64,000 bases of DNA from Odontesthes bonariensis (Eukaryota; Chordata; Actinopteri; Atheriniformes; Atherinopsidae). Of this stretch, positions 35,407-46,978 are shown piece after piece. Position 1 is the first letter of the stretch, and the number at the start of each line of letters is the position of its first letter. The stretch is from the NCBI RefSeq assembly GCF_027942865.1, contig NC_134525.1:33409714-33473713 (forward strand), read 5' to 3'. Under the pieces are notes generated by a model. The model searched no databases and was not told the origin of the DNA. It saw only the letters and a list, made by a program, of their open reading frames with translations. Made by a program: the position numbers and the translations under genes.

Positions 35407-35981
35407 ATGTCTATAATGTATTGTATAGTGTAATATAAGTGTAATATAATGTATAGTGTAATATAATGTATTGTATAGTGATATGAGACCGGATATGATC
35501 TTAAATGTTGTAAATGGTTTGGCCTTTACTGGTTGTAAATGTTGTATTATAGTTAAATGTCATGTTAACCTACCAGACTGTTCTGTTCAATTATTCACTG
35601 TTTGCAATCGCATACATTTCTTAAATGGTTGTTTTGGAATGAACCCTACTAATAACATCATTACAAATAAAAATGTTACTGCACTCTGAATTGTTGAGAA
35701 AATCCAGGGGGAAAGGAGCATTAGACAGGTTTATTATAAGTTATTACATTTTAAAGTAAATACTTGTTTTACAAATGTAAATCACTTACATTTACATTAA
35801 GTCATTGAGCAGACGCGTTTGTCCAAAGCGACATACAAGGAGAGAACATTCAAGCTACAAGGAATAGAGACATAGTGTAACAATAAATACTATTTTACAT
35901 AAGAAAAACAACGTGCAGAACTGTAAGTACAATTTAAGTAATGGAAGAAGACAAGAAGGCAGAATTAGTAACTCATACATA
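35407..35981. other. gap between convergent genes with a common teleost repeat
   Basis: This holds an AT-rich 3' untranslated region. At about 35785-35845 is a motif (CATTTACATTAAGTCATT, then AGCAGACGCG and CCAAAGCGAC) that I recognise as a very common dispersed fish repeat whose family I cannot fix. Confidence 0.5.
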
Positions 35982-37001
35982 TTATTTGGGAACAACACTC
36001 TTACACAGGTTTGTGAGGGCACCACATACTATCACAACATCATCTAGTATGTTAACCTGCGACACTGGAATAACTGTTTGCAAAATCTTAAAGTTTTTCC
36101 AACGACCAATAACTCGTTCGACATGGATCCTCACACGAGAAAGTTGCCTGGACGAATCCACTTCCTGTGCAGAAAGCTGCTTTTTTCCTTTGTGAAATGA
36201 GGGATGCGAAGGGTTGCACCATAAGCCGCAAGCTCGTCTCTGATGAGAAATCCTCTGTCTGCTAAAACCTCATCCTGAGGCTCCAAAAGTTTGAAGAAAC
36301 CTGACTCTTTAGTGATCTGCTTGTCTGACACCCGTCCCCCCCACCCAGGGGACAGAAATGAAATTGCACCAGCTGGAGTGATACCAATCAAATATTTAAC
36401 AGTGTGGTTGTGTTTATAATTTGATCATGTCTGGGCCCTGGCAGTCAGATTACTAGGTCTAGCTATAAAAATTTCAGTGCAATCTATTATGCACCGGCAT
36501 CTTTTAAAGTTGCGTTTGAAAACTTTTGGCATATGTTTAAGAATTGCTCCCTTACTTGGCCATTTAATGAGTGGCTTGAGGACCAAGGCCATAGCAGGGA
36601 CCCAGCTCCGCAAAATTTTTGATATGGTGGTTTTTGATACCTTAAATCTATATGCCAAGTCAGTATTAGATAGGCCCAACCTTAATTTCATCAATACAAC
36701 CAATAGGTGGTCCTCTACATTAAGTTTTTGGCTAATTCTCTCTACACTGCCCGTTATTTTTGTTAGCAGCCACTCAAAGACCACGGAGGTGAGTCCTGTA
36801 AGGAAAATCAATTGTCCAATGTTGCACTTAACGGTAGTGTAGGAAAGAGTAGATTTTTGCAGCTCCTCTTTCAGCCTTGCATTTTCAGCACGTAGTGTGT
36901 CACACTCCTGTTGCAGGTTGACATAGTCCCCCTGAAGTTGACGGTGTCTCAGGTTTAGATCATCATACTCTCTCTTTGGAACTGGGATATCCTCTTCAGC
37001 T
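35982..37001 (-). pseudogene. DDE transposase of the ISL2EU-type element
   Basis: The minus strand reads a coiled-coil stretch (LQQECDTLRAENARLKEEL), a helix-turn-helix (LAYRFKVSKTTISKILRSW) and the DDE domain. The latter has CRCIIDCTEIFIARPSNLTA (first D), [36 protein letters not shown] (second D) and RIHVERVIGRWKNFKIL (E), ending SVVPK and a TAA at 35982-35984. All three acidic residues are present. One TGA replaces the expected Trp after NLTARAQT (near 36425) and one single-base frame change lies near 36185. The exon probably starts at an AG near 37001; an upstream exon may lie at about 37030-37110 (MEKFCKFIGKNVREPLD). Domain type: DDE_Tnp_4-like. Confidence 0.82.
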
Positions 37002-37113
37002 TTAATATAGAAAAGGGAAAAAAATGAGCATGTGCTGCAACTAATGCAGACAGTTCACAATCCAGGGGTTCTCTCACATTTTTACCAATGAACTTACAAA
37101 ACTTTTCCATGAT

Positions 37114-37224
37114 AGAAGAGAAGATATACTTTATTGATCCCAGGGGGAGCTTTACACGCAAACAGACATGGCACAAATGCAATTGAACCAGTGTGCCTTG
37201 CAGGAGCACACTGACTCTTTCAGT
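37114..37224 (-). mobile_element. Rex1-type LINE 3'-end fragment
   Basis: GATATACTTTATTGATCCC followed by AGGGGGAGCTTTACACGC matches the usual Rex1-type 3' terminus. TCCATGAT on both sides (37106-37113 and 37224-37231) is the target duplication. About 110 bp, extremely 5'-truncated. Confidence 0.75.
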
Positions 37225-37527
37225 CCATGATGTTTCTATTATTCTTACCCCATTCCCAGAACTTTAAGTCATTTAATTAAGGCAGGCTAAGCCTATATTG
37301 TCACACCACTTTATAAACCATCCGACAATAAAGTCACAAGCCTCACCATCAAAACCATATGCATGGTTCTCACATTACTGGCATGGGGACGTTACAAAAC
37401 AACTTTATAAACAGCATGTAACTCACCGGTTAGTTGTACGTTCGCGCATGTAAAAGCCCAAAAGAGTCAATGGACGATAATCCCATATACAAAACAATTA
37501 TCTTCTCTAGAAAAACTGCGTTCAAGT

Positions 37528-37581
37528 ATTTAAAACATTACAACAATACATGCCCAGTAATATTGTTGTAATGTTTTAAAT
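37528..37581. repeat. perfect 21-bp inverted repeat (hairpin)
   Basis: The arms are 37528-37548 and 37561-37581 with a 12-base loop. It sits between the transposase gene and the DUF6729-type gene, near where the ISL2EU-type element should end. Confidence 0.85.
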
Positions 37582-37915
37582 GTTTAGAAAATGGACAGAC
37601 AATAAACAACACAGGGAACACAGAGCTGGGTGTAGGTTTAGAAAGAGAGAGACAACAAACAAAGATAAAGTGCTACAACACTGTTTGTACCAGAGCCCCG
37701 TCAGCCAGAACACTTTGCAAACATTGTGCTTGCAGTCTTCTGTTACCGCCTCCTACAACGTGGACGTGGGGTTGGATTTTAGGAGGCAAACATTTTGGAA
37801 CTATGTACAACTATTTACAAAAAAATATCAAATATTTACAAAAAGTGCTTTTTTGGGGTTGTGTCAGCACAGTCCTTACTCAGAACAGAGTGGCAATTGA
37901 GTCCTTTTATGGCAA
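37582..37915 (-). other. 3' flank of the DUF6729-type gene
   Basis: This is probable 3' untranslated sequence of the minus-strand gene that stops at 37916. A 106-codon plus-strand frame (37580-37900) shows no domain. Confidence 0.35.
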
Positions 37916-38449
37916 TCATTTGCCCTTCTCTGCTGCCCATCTCTGCTTTTCAGTGTCATAAAAGGGAGACTCACGGAACTCAGTCCAGGATAGTTCATGA
38001 GTCATCCCCTTGTCGTTGTACATGGCCAACACCTTTGAAGGACAGTAAACGTACTTGCCCAACACACCCGGGAACCCAGTGTGAATATGAGGACTATCTG
38101 GTCCTTGATTGATTGGTCTGTGGCAAAACCTACACAGAGGACCAGTGGGCTGTTGCTCAGCAGCCTTCCTCTTCCCGCGCTCCTCCTTCACCTTTCTGTA
38201 TCGAGCCGATCGCTCCTTTGCAGCCTCCAGCTCCCTTGTGAAAAAAGGAGTCTTTGCAAGTCGTCAAACAGCATTCTGGGATTGGTGAGACCTTCTGCTG
38301 CATAGGTCTGATGGACTTTTGTGGAACAGTAGAAGTATTTCACCTCCCCAGACTGATAAAAGAGATGAATGGAGGTGCCATCTCCACGGTGGCGGGACTT
38401 CGGCTGGCCGCACGCAAGACAGTTCCTGGTCTTTTTTGGTGGTGGTGGC

Positions 38450-38482
38450 TGCTGCTGCTACTGCTGCTGCTGCTGCTGCTGC
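38450..38482 (-). repeat. CAG/CTG trinucleotide run
   Basis: About ten near-perfect CTG triplets on the plus strand encode the Gln run of the last exon and are interrupted by a TAG triplet on the coding strand. Confidence 0.85.
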
Positions 38483-41400
38483 ACGATGTCCCTGATCATC
38501 TGCTCCACCTCTGCCTTGGTCACAACTGCCTCCTGGGGTACACTGCTGCCGGGTGGATTAACTGGTGCAGGTGGGAGGGTTACCACTGGCACACTGACCG
38601 TCTCACTCCCCTCTGTGAGGTCATGCCACAGCTGCTGCGTCTCCAAAAGTTTCTCTGGGCTTGTATTCAGAGACGAGCTGGCATTGGTCTGCTTGGCCAG
38701 GTGCTTCACGTAGCGTGAGATGTGCTGTTTGGTGGTGGGATGTAAGAGGCTGTTTGGATTGCGGGAGGCAACCTGTACAAGGGCAGCATAATCAAAGTCC
38801 ACCTTGGCAAGGAAGTCTTTCTGTCCATAGTACTTTGTGAGAAGGCCATCGATTGCGTCCCTCATTGGCTGTGTCCACTGGAAGTGGTTCAGGACAAAAA
38901 CCAATCCTCCTGCCTTGACGGGACCCGTTCGTGCAGCACGCGGAGAGGCAAAGCGGGGAAGTGCTGGGGGCGTCACTGAGACAGCTGTTAAAAGGGGGGG
39001 AAGCAGAGATACACAAGCCAATAAATTCATTTGTTCATAAAATAAGCATGTGACACTACAAATTACTATTAGTATAGACATGACAACATTAAATAAAAAA
39101 TAAATGACCTTCAACTTTGATAGGCTGATTCAAGAAGTCAAGCGGATCAAAGTCAGCCTGTGGCAGTGTCAGTGTCAGGATGTTCCTCCCTCATTTCCTG
39201 AAGTGGGTCTTCAGGTGGCCTGTCCCTCACAGCAGCCTGTTCCTCTTCATCGCCAGCGGCACCAGCATCCTTATGGGACTTGTTCTTGTCCTACTGTAAT
39301 GGGACAGGTCGACAGCCAGGCTCCACGTACTGGAGTCCAAATCTTTCCCCTGTGTCTGCCTGTGAGACACGCAGGACGGGATATTTTGCCTGACCTGTCA
39401 CTGCCTCCGAGGCCTTATTCAGCTCCACCACCAGGAGCGGGTCAAAAACAGCAGGGAGCTTCACATGGGGTAAATTCAAGTCCAGAAGACGTTGGAAGTT
39501 CCACCGGGACACACCAATCATGCCCTGGGCCTGGAATAGCTCCGTCGACACCAGATTGCCTGTGACCCATTTCGCCTGATGGAAATGGAAGCCCTCCTGT
39601 TGAGATGTCCCTCTCACCGGTATCCACAGGGGTACAGCTGCTTCATTGCCCGGTACATGGTTCAGCTGCACTGTTCCACCATGCCGATAAAGGATTGCCT
39701 CATCAACCACAGGGTCACTCAGGCAGCCTCGAAGAATATGGACCCACTGAATCCTCCATACCTTCAGCATTGACGGCTTGAACAAAGGCAGTCCATCAGG
39801 GTCGCTTTCGAGGTGGAACCTGTGCAGAACCCTCTCCACTCTTTCCAGCAGCTCTTTGGGAGGTGGGATTGTGGAGCGACAATGCTGCTTGATGTGCTGT
39901 TTTGTGGGGTTGGCAGGCTCAATACCGCAAAACGCGTAGGCATATTTAAGTCTCTGCAGGTCTGTCTGATCCACCACATTGAAAGCCGCTGAGAGGAATT
40001 TGCAGAACGTGCTGTGCAGTGGATGGTGCTCTAACACACACTCCCTGGACAAACGGCGCATGCAGTGAAACAAGTTCAACTTGATGCTGATGGAGTCGTT
40101 GAACTTGCTGCATGAGGAACAGGTGATGGAGAGGGGCCCAGAGGTTGCAGCAGCTACGATGTCATCCGTGGTCTTCCAGAGATCCCAGTTGAGGTGCTCC
40201 AGAGGTGCAGGGTTTGGGATGTTAAATGCAGCGCAGCAGTCCCTGTCCATACACAAGCAGAAGCAAGATATTTTTATTAATGTGAAAATTATTTATCTCT
40301 ATGTGATTATTGTTATTATCATTATCATTATTATTAGTAGTAGTATTATTATTAATATTATTAGTAGTATTATAAGCATGTAATAATGTATTCAGTCTTA
40401 CCTGTCAACCCACTGGTACATGGCTTTCGGAATCCCCGCCGAGATGTACCTATGGGACAGCCCCTCATACAGTGGTTCCAGGGACTTGTCAGACTCGGAC
40501 TGCAGCATCACCCAGGACAGGATCATCCAGTTTTCGTTCATCACGGCATATGATGACATGGTTCCTGATGCCAGCACCACCTTCCGGGCCACTTTACGGG
40601 TGTGGTCAGCTCTTAGTGCCTGTCCAAAAGTGCCTTGCAGAAGCTGGGTGAGCGTGTCTTCTAGCCGGTGGTACTCCTGTATGAGGCACTCCACCAAGTA
40701 GTGTGGTGACACTGTCACTCCGCACCAGCCATCTGCATTGTCGTACTCACCAAATGGAGTTGGATCACTTGCCTGCCTTAACGCTCCCGTGATGGTCCGT
40801 TGACCATACAGCCCTCTCTCTCCATCCAGCACATTCTTCACAGCCAACAAGTAGGCCAGGTGTGCCCGTTCAAACTTAAGATGAAGCGCCTCATTCACCT
40901 GATTGGCCATGTCATTGGGGGACTTCCCAGAGCGACGAAGCTCGTCCATCACGGTCTTGCATATGGCCTTCTTGTGGGTCAGGAAAGCCGGCAGGATGTT
41001 CTTAAAGCGGTCAGGCAGCATGTCCATCCACTGGGGCTTATCAGCGAACCAGTACTTCTTGCAAACCGTGCAGGTGAGCCGCGATGCCAAGATGTAGTAC
41101 TGGCCACTCGTGCCAATGATGACTCGTGGACGACCAACTCCAGAGGACACGACATGGGGATTCCGACAACCCGACAGGCATAGCAGAGTGTAAGTGCTGG
41201 TGACTCTCTCCATTATTCTGTGCTCCGGCTTCCAGATGAAAAATGGATGTAGTTGAAAGAAATTTGGGGAGGGCAGCTCAGAGGAGTGGTCAATGAGCTC
41301 CGGCTGAGGTGGATAGCGCCACAGTGACACCATGTTCATTGTATGGCTCACCGGCTGGGAGCCCGACCACAGTCCCAGTGCCTCCATCTCTGTTTTCATC

Positions 41401-41879
41401 CACATTTTCTGCTGGTGAGAGCAGTTCCACCTCTTCACATCCTGGTCGTAGCTTGGAAGTGGTGGATGGGGAGCTGAAGATGCTGGAGGGGCAGAGTGTG
41501 AAGCAGCAATTTGTGTGGGTGATGCCTAAAGTGGATCTGAGGCAGAGATTCTTGGGCATGCTGTAGAGGCTGTTGTGACTGCTACAGATGTAGATGCTCC
41601 ATGGCCTGCAGCTGTAGAGCTTGTCACTGGGGGTACAGCTGCCAAATGACAAACAGTAGATTTTAGTTTTTTTGTATAATAATGAAATGGGCACAACATT
41701 GTCTGACACAGGTTTCACAGGACTTACCTGAAGAGATTCCCAAGGCAAGCAACTCAGGGGGTACTGGCAGCGGCACTTTGACCCGAGCTCTCAATGGAAC
41801 TGATGAAAAATTATAAGTTTGATCAAGTACAGAGCAGACATGATTTTAACCCATTAAGACATGGCGTTATAAATTTGCT

Positions 41880-42005
41880 GTTACCAACATTATTTATTAT
41901 TTACCTTTATTTAACCAGGCAAGCAATTAAGAACAACAATTCTTATTTTCAATAGCAGCCTGAACGAGCAGAGGCTCGATAAAGGGAAAGGGGAGGAGGA
42001 GCTAA
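41880..42005. repeat. dispersed teleost repeat fragment in an intron
   Basis: CTTTATTTAACCAGGCAAG, then AATTCTTATTTTCAATAGC and AGCAGAGGCTCGATAAAG, is a motif combination I know as common in fish genomes. The family is not certain. Confidence 0.45.
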
Positions 42006-42781
42006 CAGTTAAAAGAATAGGGTTATATAAAATACACAATGAAAGAAATCAATAAAGATAATAAAATAAATAAATACAGTACAAAACAAAATACAGACAA
42101 ACAGACAAACATGGCAATGACCAAGTTGTAGTGCATTACTATAGGCCCTGTGTTATGTCATAGTGGTTTAGTACTATGGTAGTATCTACCAGTATACCAA
42201 CCTTGCTGTTGAGTTGCTGGATTGCTGCTTTTGGAAGCCGGATTAGGCGTAGTGGCAGATGGTTTTCTCCCTACAACAGAAAAACGTGTTATTGACAAAT
42301 ATCTGGTGCTATGATAAAAATGACAATAGGAAATACTGGTGTTTTTCAACCACAGTTCCGAGGAACACTAGCGTGCTGTGAGATATCATTAGATGAAATT
42401 GTTCAACTTCACCTAATATGTCTAACAGCACTTGTGACAATGTGACATTGTTTTTCTTTGTGTACAATGATTATTATTTAAGATAATTGGTAAGAATTAC
42501 TGTATAACTGTTAATATAGGTGTTTCATTTCCAGTCAACATTTTCAGTTGGTGGTGTGACTTAAGATTTTTGAAAAAAAATAAAAGGTTGAAAACCACTG
42601 GGTTATACAGTACCATGCAATCTAGAACACATGCACTCCACACCATTTAGGGTATGGTATTTGATGCATTTACCTTGCATTATTTAATTATTTTTAAGTA
42701 ATTGCTATATGAATCTAAAATGTGAGATATTGCACATTTCCTCTGTCTATTATACTGTAAGTCTACTTAGCCAGTAGTACA

Positions 42782-45525
42782 TTCAATTCAATTCAATTCA
42801 ATTCAAAAATACTTTATTTATCCCAGAGGGAAATTAAATGTTGATGTAGCTCAATTAAATCAAAGAGTTATTATAGATGCTGATGGCTGTGGGCAGGAAA
42901 GATTTCCTGTAGCGGTCCGTTTTGCATCCAAACTGAAGAAGCCTTTGACTGAAGAGACTCTGTTTTCTGATAACAGTCTCATGGAGAGGATGTTCAGGGT
43001 TGTCCATAATTCTCTTGATTTTATGCAAAATCCTTCTTTGCATTATTGTCTCCAGAGGTTCCACAGTCGTCCCCAGAACAGAACCAGCCTTCTTTATCAG
43101 GTTGTTGAGTCTTTTTAGGTCCCTGGTTCTGATGCTGCTGCCCCAACAGATGACGCAAGAGGAAATGACGCTCTCAACAACAGACTTGTAGAAGATCTGC
43201 AACATCTTGTTGCAAACCTTGAAGGACCTTAGCTTCCTCAAGAAGTACAGTCTGCTCTGTCCTTTCTTGTAGATTGCTTCACTGTTGTGTCCAGTCTGTT
43301 GTCCACATGAACACCAAGGTATTTATATTCCTCAACCACCTCCACTTCTTCTCCCATGATGGAAACAGGGTTTGATCTGACCCTGTTTCTCCTGAAATCT
43401 ACAATCATCTCCTTTGTTTTGTTAACATTCAAGATGAGATGATTGTTCCCACACCATGCCACAAAGCGGTCCACCAGCTCTCTGTACTCAGCTTCTTGTC
43501 CATCTCTGATACACCCGACAACTGCAGAGTCATCTGAATATTTCTGTAGATGACAGGAGTCTGACTTGTACTGGAAGTCTGAAGTGTACAGAGTGAAAAG
43601 GAATGGTGAGAGTACAGTCCCCTGTGGTGCTCCTGTGCTGCTGATCACCTGGTTAGACACACAATTCTTCAGTCTGACAAACTGTGGTCTGTTTGTCAGG
43701 TAGTCATTAATCCAGGTGATTGTTGAGGCCTCCACCTGAGTCTTCTGGAGTTTCAGACGAAGCAGATCAGGCTGGATTGTGTTAAATGCACTGGAGAAAT
43801 CAAAGAACATGATCCTCACAGTGCTGCCTGCTTTGTCCAGATGACAGTGGGTTTGTTGAAGCAGGTGTATGATAGCGTCTTCAACTCCAACTCCATGGCG
43901 ATAAGCAAACTGCAGGGGGTCCTGATATGTGCTGGTTTGCTTACACAGGTGGGTCAACAGGAGTCTCTCCAGGACCTTCATGATGTGGGATGTCAGGGCA
44001 ACAGGTCTGTAGTCATTGATGTCTGAAGGGTGAGTTTTCTTTGGTACCGGAACCAGACAGGATGTCTTCCACAACAGTGGTACCTTCTCTTGGGTCAAGC
44101 TAAGGTTGAAAAGGTGTTGCAGAATCCCACAGAGCTGCTCTGCACAGGCCTTCAGGACTCGGGGGCTGACACCATCTGGACCTGCAGCCTTGTTCCGGTT
44201 CAGTCTCTCCAATTGCCTCTTCACCTGACTTCTAGAAACAGAAAAGTGGGAGGGGGAGGCAAAGGGGACAGCAGCATCTCCTGATTGGGTTGATGACAAA
44301 CTAGTGGAAGCAGAAGAATCCATGACTGAGGTGGAGATGTTACAGGAAAGCTGTGGGTCAGAGGAGGATGGGATGTCTCTTTGGCTGGGAACAGGATGGG
44401 AGGATGGTGAGCTTGTTCCTGAACTGAATCTGTTGAAGAATGTGTTCAGCTCATTTGCTCTGTCCAGACTTCCATCCATCCGATCCTCCCTCTGCTTGAG
44501 GCCTGTGATCTTCTTCATTCCTGACCACACATCTCTGATATTGTTCCTCTGCAGTTTACTCTCAAGCTTCTTTCTATACACCTCCTTGCTCTCTCTGATC
44601 TTGACTTTGAGCTGCTTCTGTATACTCCTCAGTAACTCCCTGTCTCGCTCCCTAAAGGCTCTTTTTTTCCTGTTCAATAGTTCCTTTAGCTCACTGGTGA
44701 TCCAGGGTTTGTTATTAGGGAAGTATCTCACTGTTCTGGTGGGGATGGTGTTGTCCACACAGAAGTTTATATAGTCAGTCACACACTCAGTCATGGCATT
44801 AATGTCCTCTCCATGTGGCTTACAAAGAGAAATCCAATCGGTTGCATCAAAACAACCCTGTAAGGCTTCTTCAGCTTCCTCTGACCACTTTCTAACAGTC
44901 CTTTTTGTGACAGATAGTCTCTGGACAAGGGGTTTATATGCTTAACAGAGAAAAACAAGGTTGTGATCTGATTTTCCCAGGGGAGGTCTTGATTTGGAAA
45001 TGTATGAATCCTTGACATTTGTGTAAAACAAATCCAATGTCTCGTTTTCTCTGGTAGAGCAGCTGACAAACTGTTGAAAAGTTGGCAGTGTAGCAGAGAG
45101 TGAGGCATGATTAAAATCACCAGATATTGCCACAAAAGAATTGGGGTGTTGAGTCTGTATCTTAGCAACAACGGAACTGATGACATCACATGCAGTGTCG
45201 GCAACAGCTGAGGGTGGAATGTAAACAGCCACCAAAACAACACTGGTGAACTCTCTTGGCAAATAATATGGACGAAAACTTACTGCCAATAGTTCAATGT
45301 CAGGACTGCAGAGACGACTCTTCACAGTTACATGTCCTGGGTGACACCATCTGTTGTTGACAAGCACTGCCAATCCACCCCCTTTCCTTTTCCTGCTACT
45401 CTTTATATCTCGATCTGCTCGTACAGTCAGGAAGCCCGGCAGAGAGACGCTGGAGTCGGGTATATGATCCTGTAGCCATGTCTCAGTAAAACACATAATG
45501 CTACATTCCCGATATTCTTGCTGAC
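42782..45525 (-). mobile_element. Rex1/Babar LINE
   Basis: It lies in an intron of the DUF6729-type gene, same strand. From its 5' side there is an endonuclease (IMCFTETWLQDHIPD, GGGLAVLVNNRWCHPGHV, AISGDFNHA, GKSDHNLVFL), a linker, and reverse transcriptase (LERLNRNKAAGPDGVSPRVL, LVPVPKKTHPSDINDYRPVA, MFFDFSSAFNTIQPDLL, GAPQGTVLSPFLFTLYT, LQKYSDDSAVVGCI with YSDD). A C-terminal region follows (RLNNLIKKAGSVLGTTVEPL). Two single-base frame changes (near 44945 and 43275) break it. The 3' end is ACTTTATTTATCCCAGAGGG on the plus strand, next to a (TTCAA)n tail at 42782-42806. The 5' border is where Rex1 similarity stops and is approximate. Confidence 0.85.
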
Positions 45526-45577
45526 ACAAATACCAGACCCATAAAGTATAGCACAACAAACAAAACACATGCAACAT
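42807..45577 (-). pseudogene. Rex1 ORF2 (endonuclease-reverse transcriptase), frameshifted
   Basis: Three consecutive minus-strand frames (44942-45577, 43238-44794 extended upstream to about 44944, and 42855-43241) cover the endonuclease, RT and C-terminal domains. The first ATG of the middle frame is internal, because the coding match continues upstream through RLSVTKRTVRKWSEEAEEAL. The catalytic YSDD, used by Rex1 where most LINEs have YADD, is intact. Confidence 0.82.
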
Positions 45578-46035
45578 GTGAACTTTGCACTTACCTTCAA
45601 CAGTGAACTGCTTTCAATATTAACAGAACAACTGAACACAAGCATTAATATAAAAGGCCGGAACGTGGCCTGCATAACAAAGACACGAGGATGGCGAAGA
45701 GATGATCCCGATTCATGTCAGGATCATCGGGCCAGAAGTAAGTGGTAGAGAATAAAACCTTTCAACACTGGGAGTCCAATGGCTTCAGTACCTAAAAGCA
45801 CAAATAAAGTAACTTCAACTTAACTTATTTATAAGAATGTAGTTGTTCTTATGAGACTATCATGTCTGCATTGCCAGTGGTGGAAAATGTTTAGTGTACA
45901 CTGTGGGCCTAGGGAGCACTGCATTTTTAAATAATGTGTATAACCTTTTCATGATTCAAGGCTTTGACAAGTAAGCTGACTTTGAGTTGATAGGAGCCCT
46001 ATAAAAAAGTAGTGGTGTGCGTGTGATTTTCTTAC
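45526..46035. other. intron sequence
   Basis: No separate feature was seen; it is the intron between exon 2 and the Rex1 insertion. Confidence 0.4.
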
Positions 46036-46978
46036 TTGGTGGAACCTGCAGTTTGGTTGGGGATATCAGGAGCATGCTCCTTTCCAACTCTTCATCATCG
46101 TCCATTTCTGCACAATAGAAGATGTGTGTTTATATACTTCAAATTAAAACATATTAACATACATTGAATATTGACATATTGAATAGCACTGTCAACAAAC
46201 CTGGAAGATGAGAGGCAGGTGGTGCTGGGGTAGTGGCGGCGGCAGGAGCTGGGGCAGTGGCGGTGGCTGGAGCTGGGAGAGTGGCTTTGGTTGTCGCGGG
46301 GGGTGGGGCTGGGGAAGTGGCGGTGGCTGGAGCTGGATTCCCAGAAGTGCTTTTCTTCTTGGCAAGGTACTGCTGCAGTGCCAGCATTCTGGTGTTGCCG
46401 CTGCATTCTTTTCGCAGGATGAATGCAGCATACCCATCTGCTCTGCTCTCCCACACCTCTCTCCAGGTCTTCTTTGGGTGTTTGCCAAAGCCCACCAGGT
46501 TATTGTCCTCGTCACTGCTAAGCTCAGGCGGCTGGTCAGCTAAGTACTGTATCAGGTTCTCGATCTCCTTGAAACTCTTAGCATACTGGTAGAAAGACAG
46601 AATACTATCTTTCTTGGGACCTTCTGCCCTCGCCAAACCAGATCTTTTCTCCTCCTCGACCTTGTTGATCCAAAACAATGTGTAGGACACATCATTCTCC
46701 ATCATCCAGCGGAATGATTTCCCCTTGTACTGTCCAAACTGTGTGATGTACTCTCCTAGCACCTCTTGCCTGTCGGAAACATCACCGCCCCTCATAAAAA
46801 CAATGTCTCTGGCCTTCTCTCTGATCTTGTCCTGTGCAATGGGAGGTGTCTTATCTTGAAGATCTTTGTTATGTTTTATCTTCATGGCCTCTTCAGAGGG
46901 ACCCTGACTGAGGAAGCCAGATGGTCCTCTGCGGAAGGACACAGTGATCTTCCCAGGGAAAACAATTATGCGCTTCAT

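Larger units (their letters stand above)
26761..37450. mobile_element. ISL2EU/IS4EU-type DNA transposon, two convergent genes
   Basis: A SWIM/YqaJ/PHD gene runs left to right (26844-35406) and a DDE transposase gene runs right to left (about 37001-35982); their 3' ends face each other about 575 bp apart. Pairing of a DDE transposase with a YqaJ-family nuclease is, as I recall it, characteristic of ISL2EU (also IS4EU). Terminal inverted repeats were not identified, so outer borders are approximate. Both genes are damaged, and the plus-strand gene carries three younger insertions with clear target duplications. Confidence 0.62.
37916..46978 (-). pseudogene. seven-exon DUF6729-type repeated fish gene
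   Basis: Exons read from splice signals and frame: 46201-46978, 46036-46107, 42202-42270, 41728-41799, 40402-41638, 39109-40242 and 37916-38984. Exon 1 starts MKRIIVFPGKITVSF, has GQYKGKSFRWMMENDVSY and ends in a Pro/Ala-rich tail. Exon 5 holds the conserved core (FFIWKPEHRIMERVTSTYTL, GRPRVIIGTSGQYYILASRL, a CTVCKKYW cysteine pair, RADHTRKVARKVVLASGTMS). Exon 6 continues WVDRDCCAAFNI. Exon 7 has a poly-Gln run and two Cys-rich clusters (CLACGQPKS and CRFCHRPINQGPDSPHIHTG). At least three in-frame TAG codons and one frame change are present, so it is probably not functional. The match to DUF6729 is from memory. Function is unknown. Confidence 0.7.

Noticed and set aside
37580-37900. 106-codon plus-strand frame as a small gene
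   Set aside because: It lies in the 3' flank of a minus-strand gene, has no domain and no partner signals.
46208-46592. Gly/Ala-rich plus-strand frames
   Set aside because: Antisense of the Pro/Ala-rich tail of exon 1 of the DUF6729-type gene.
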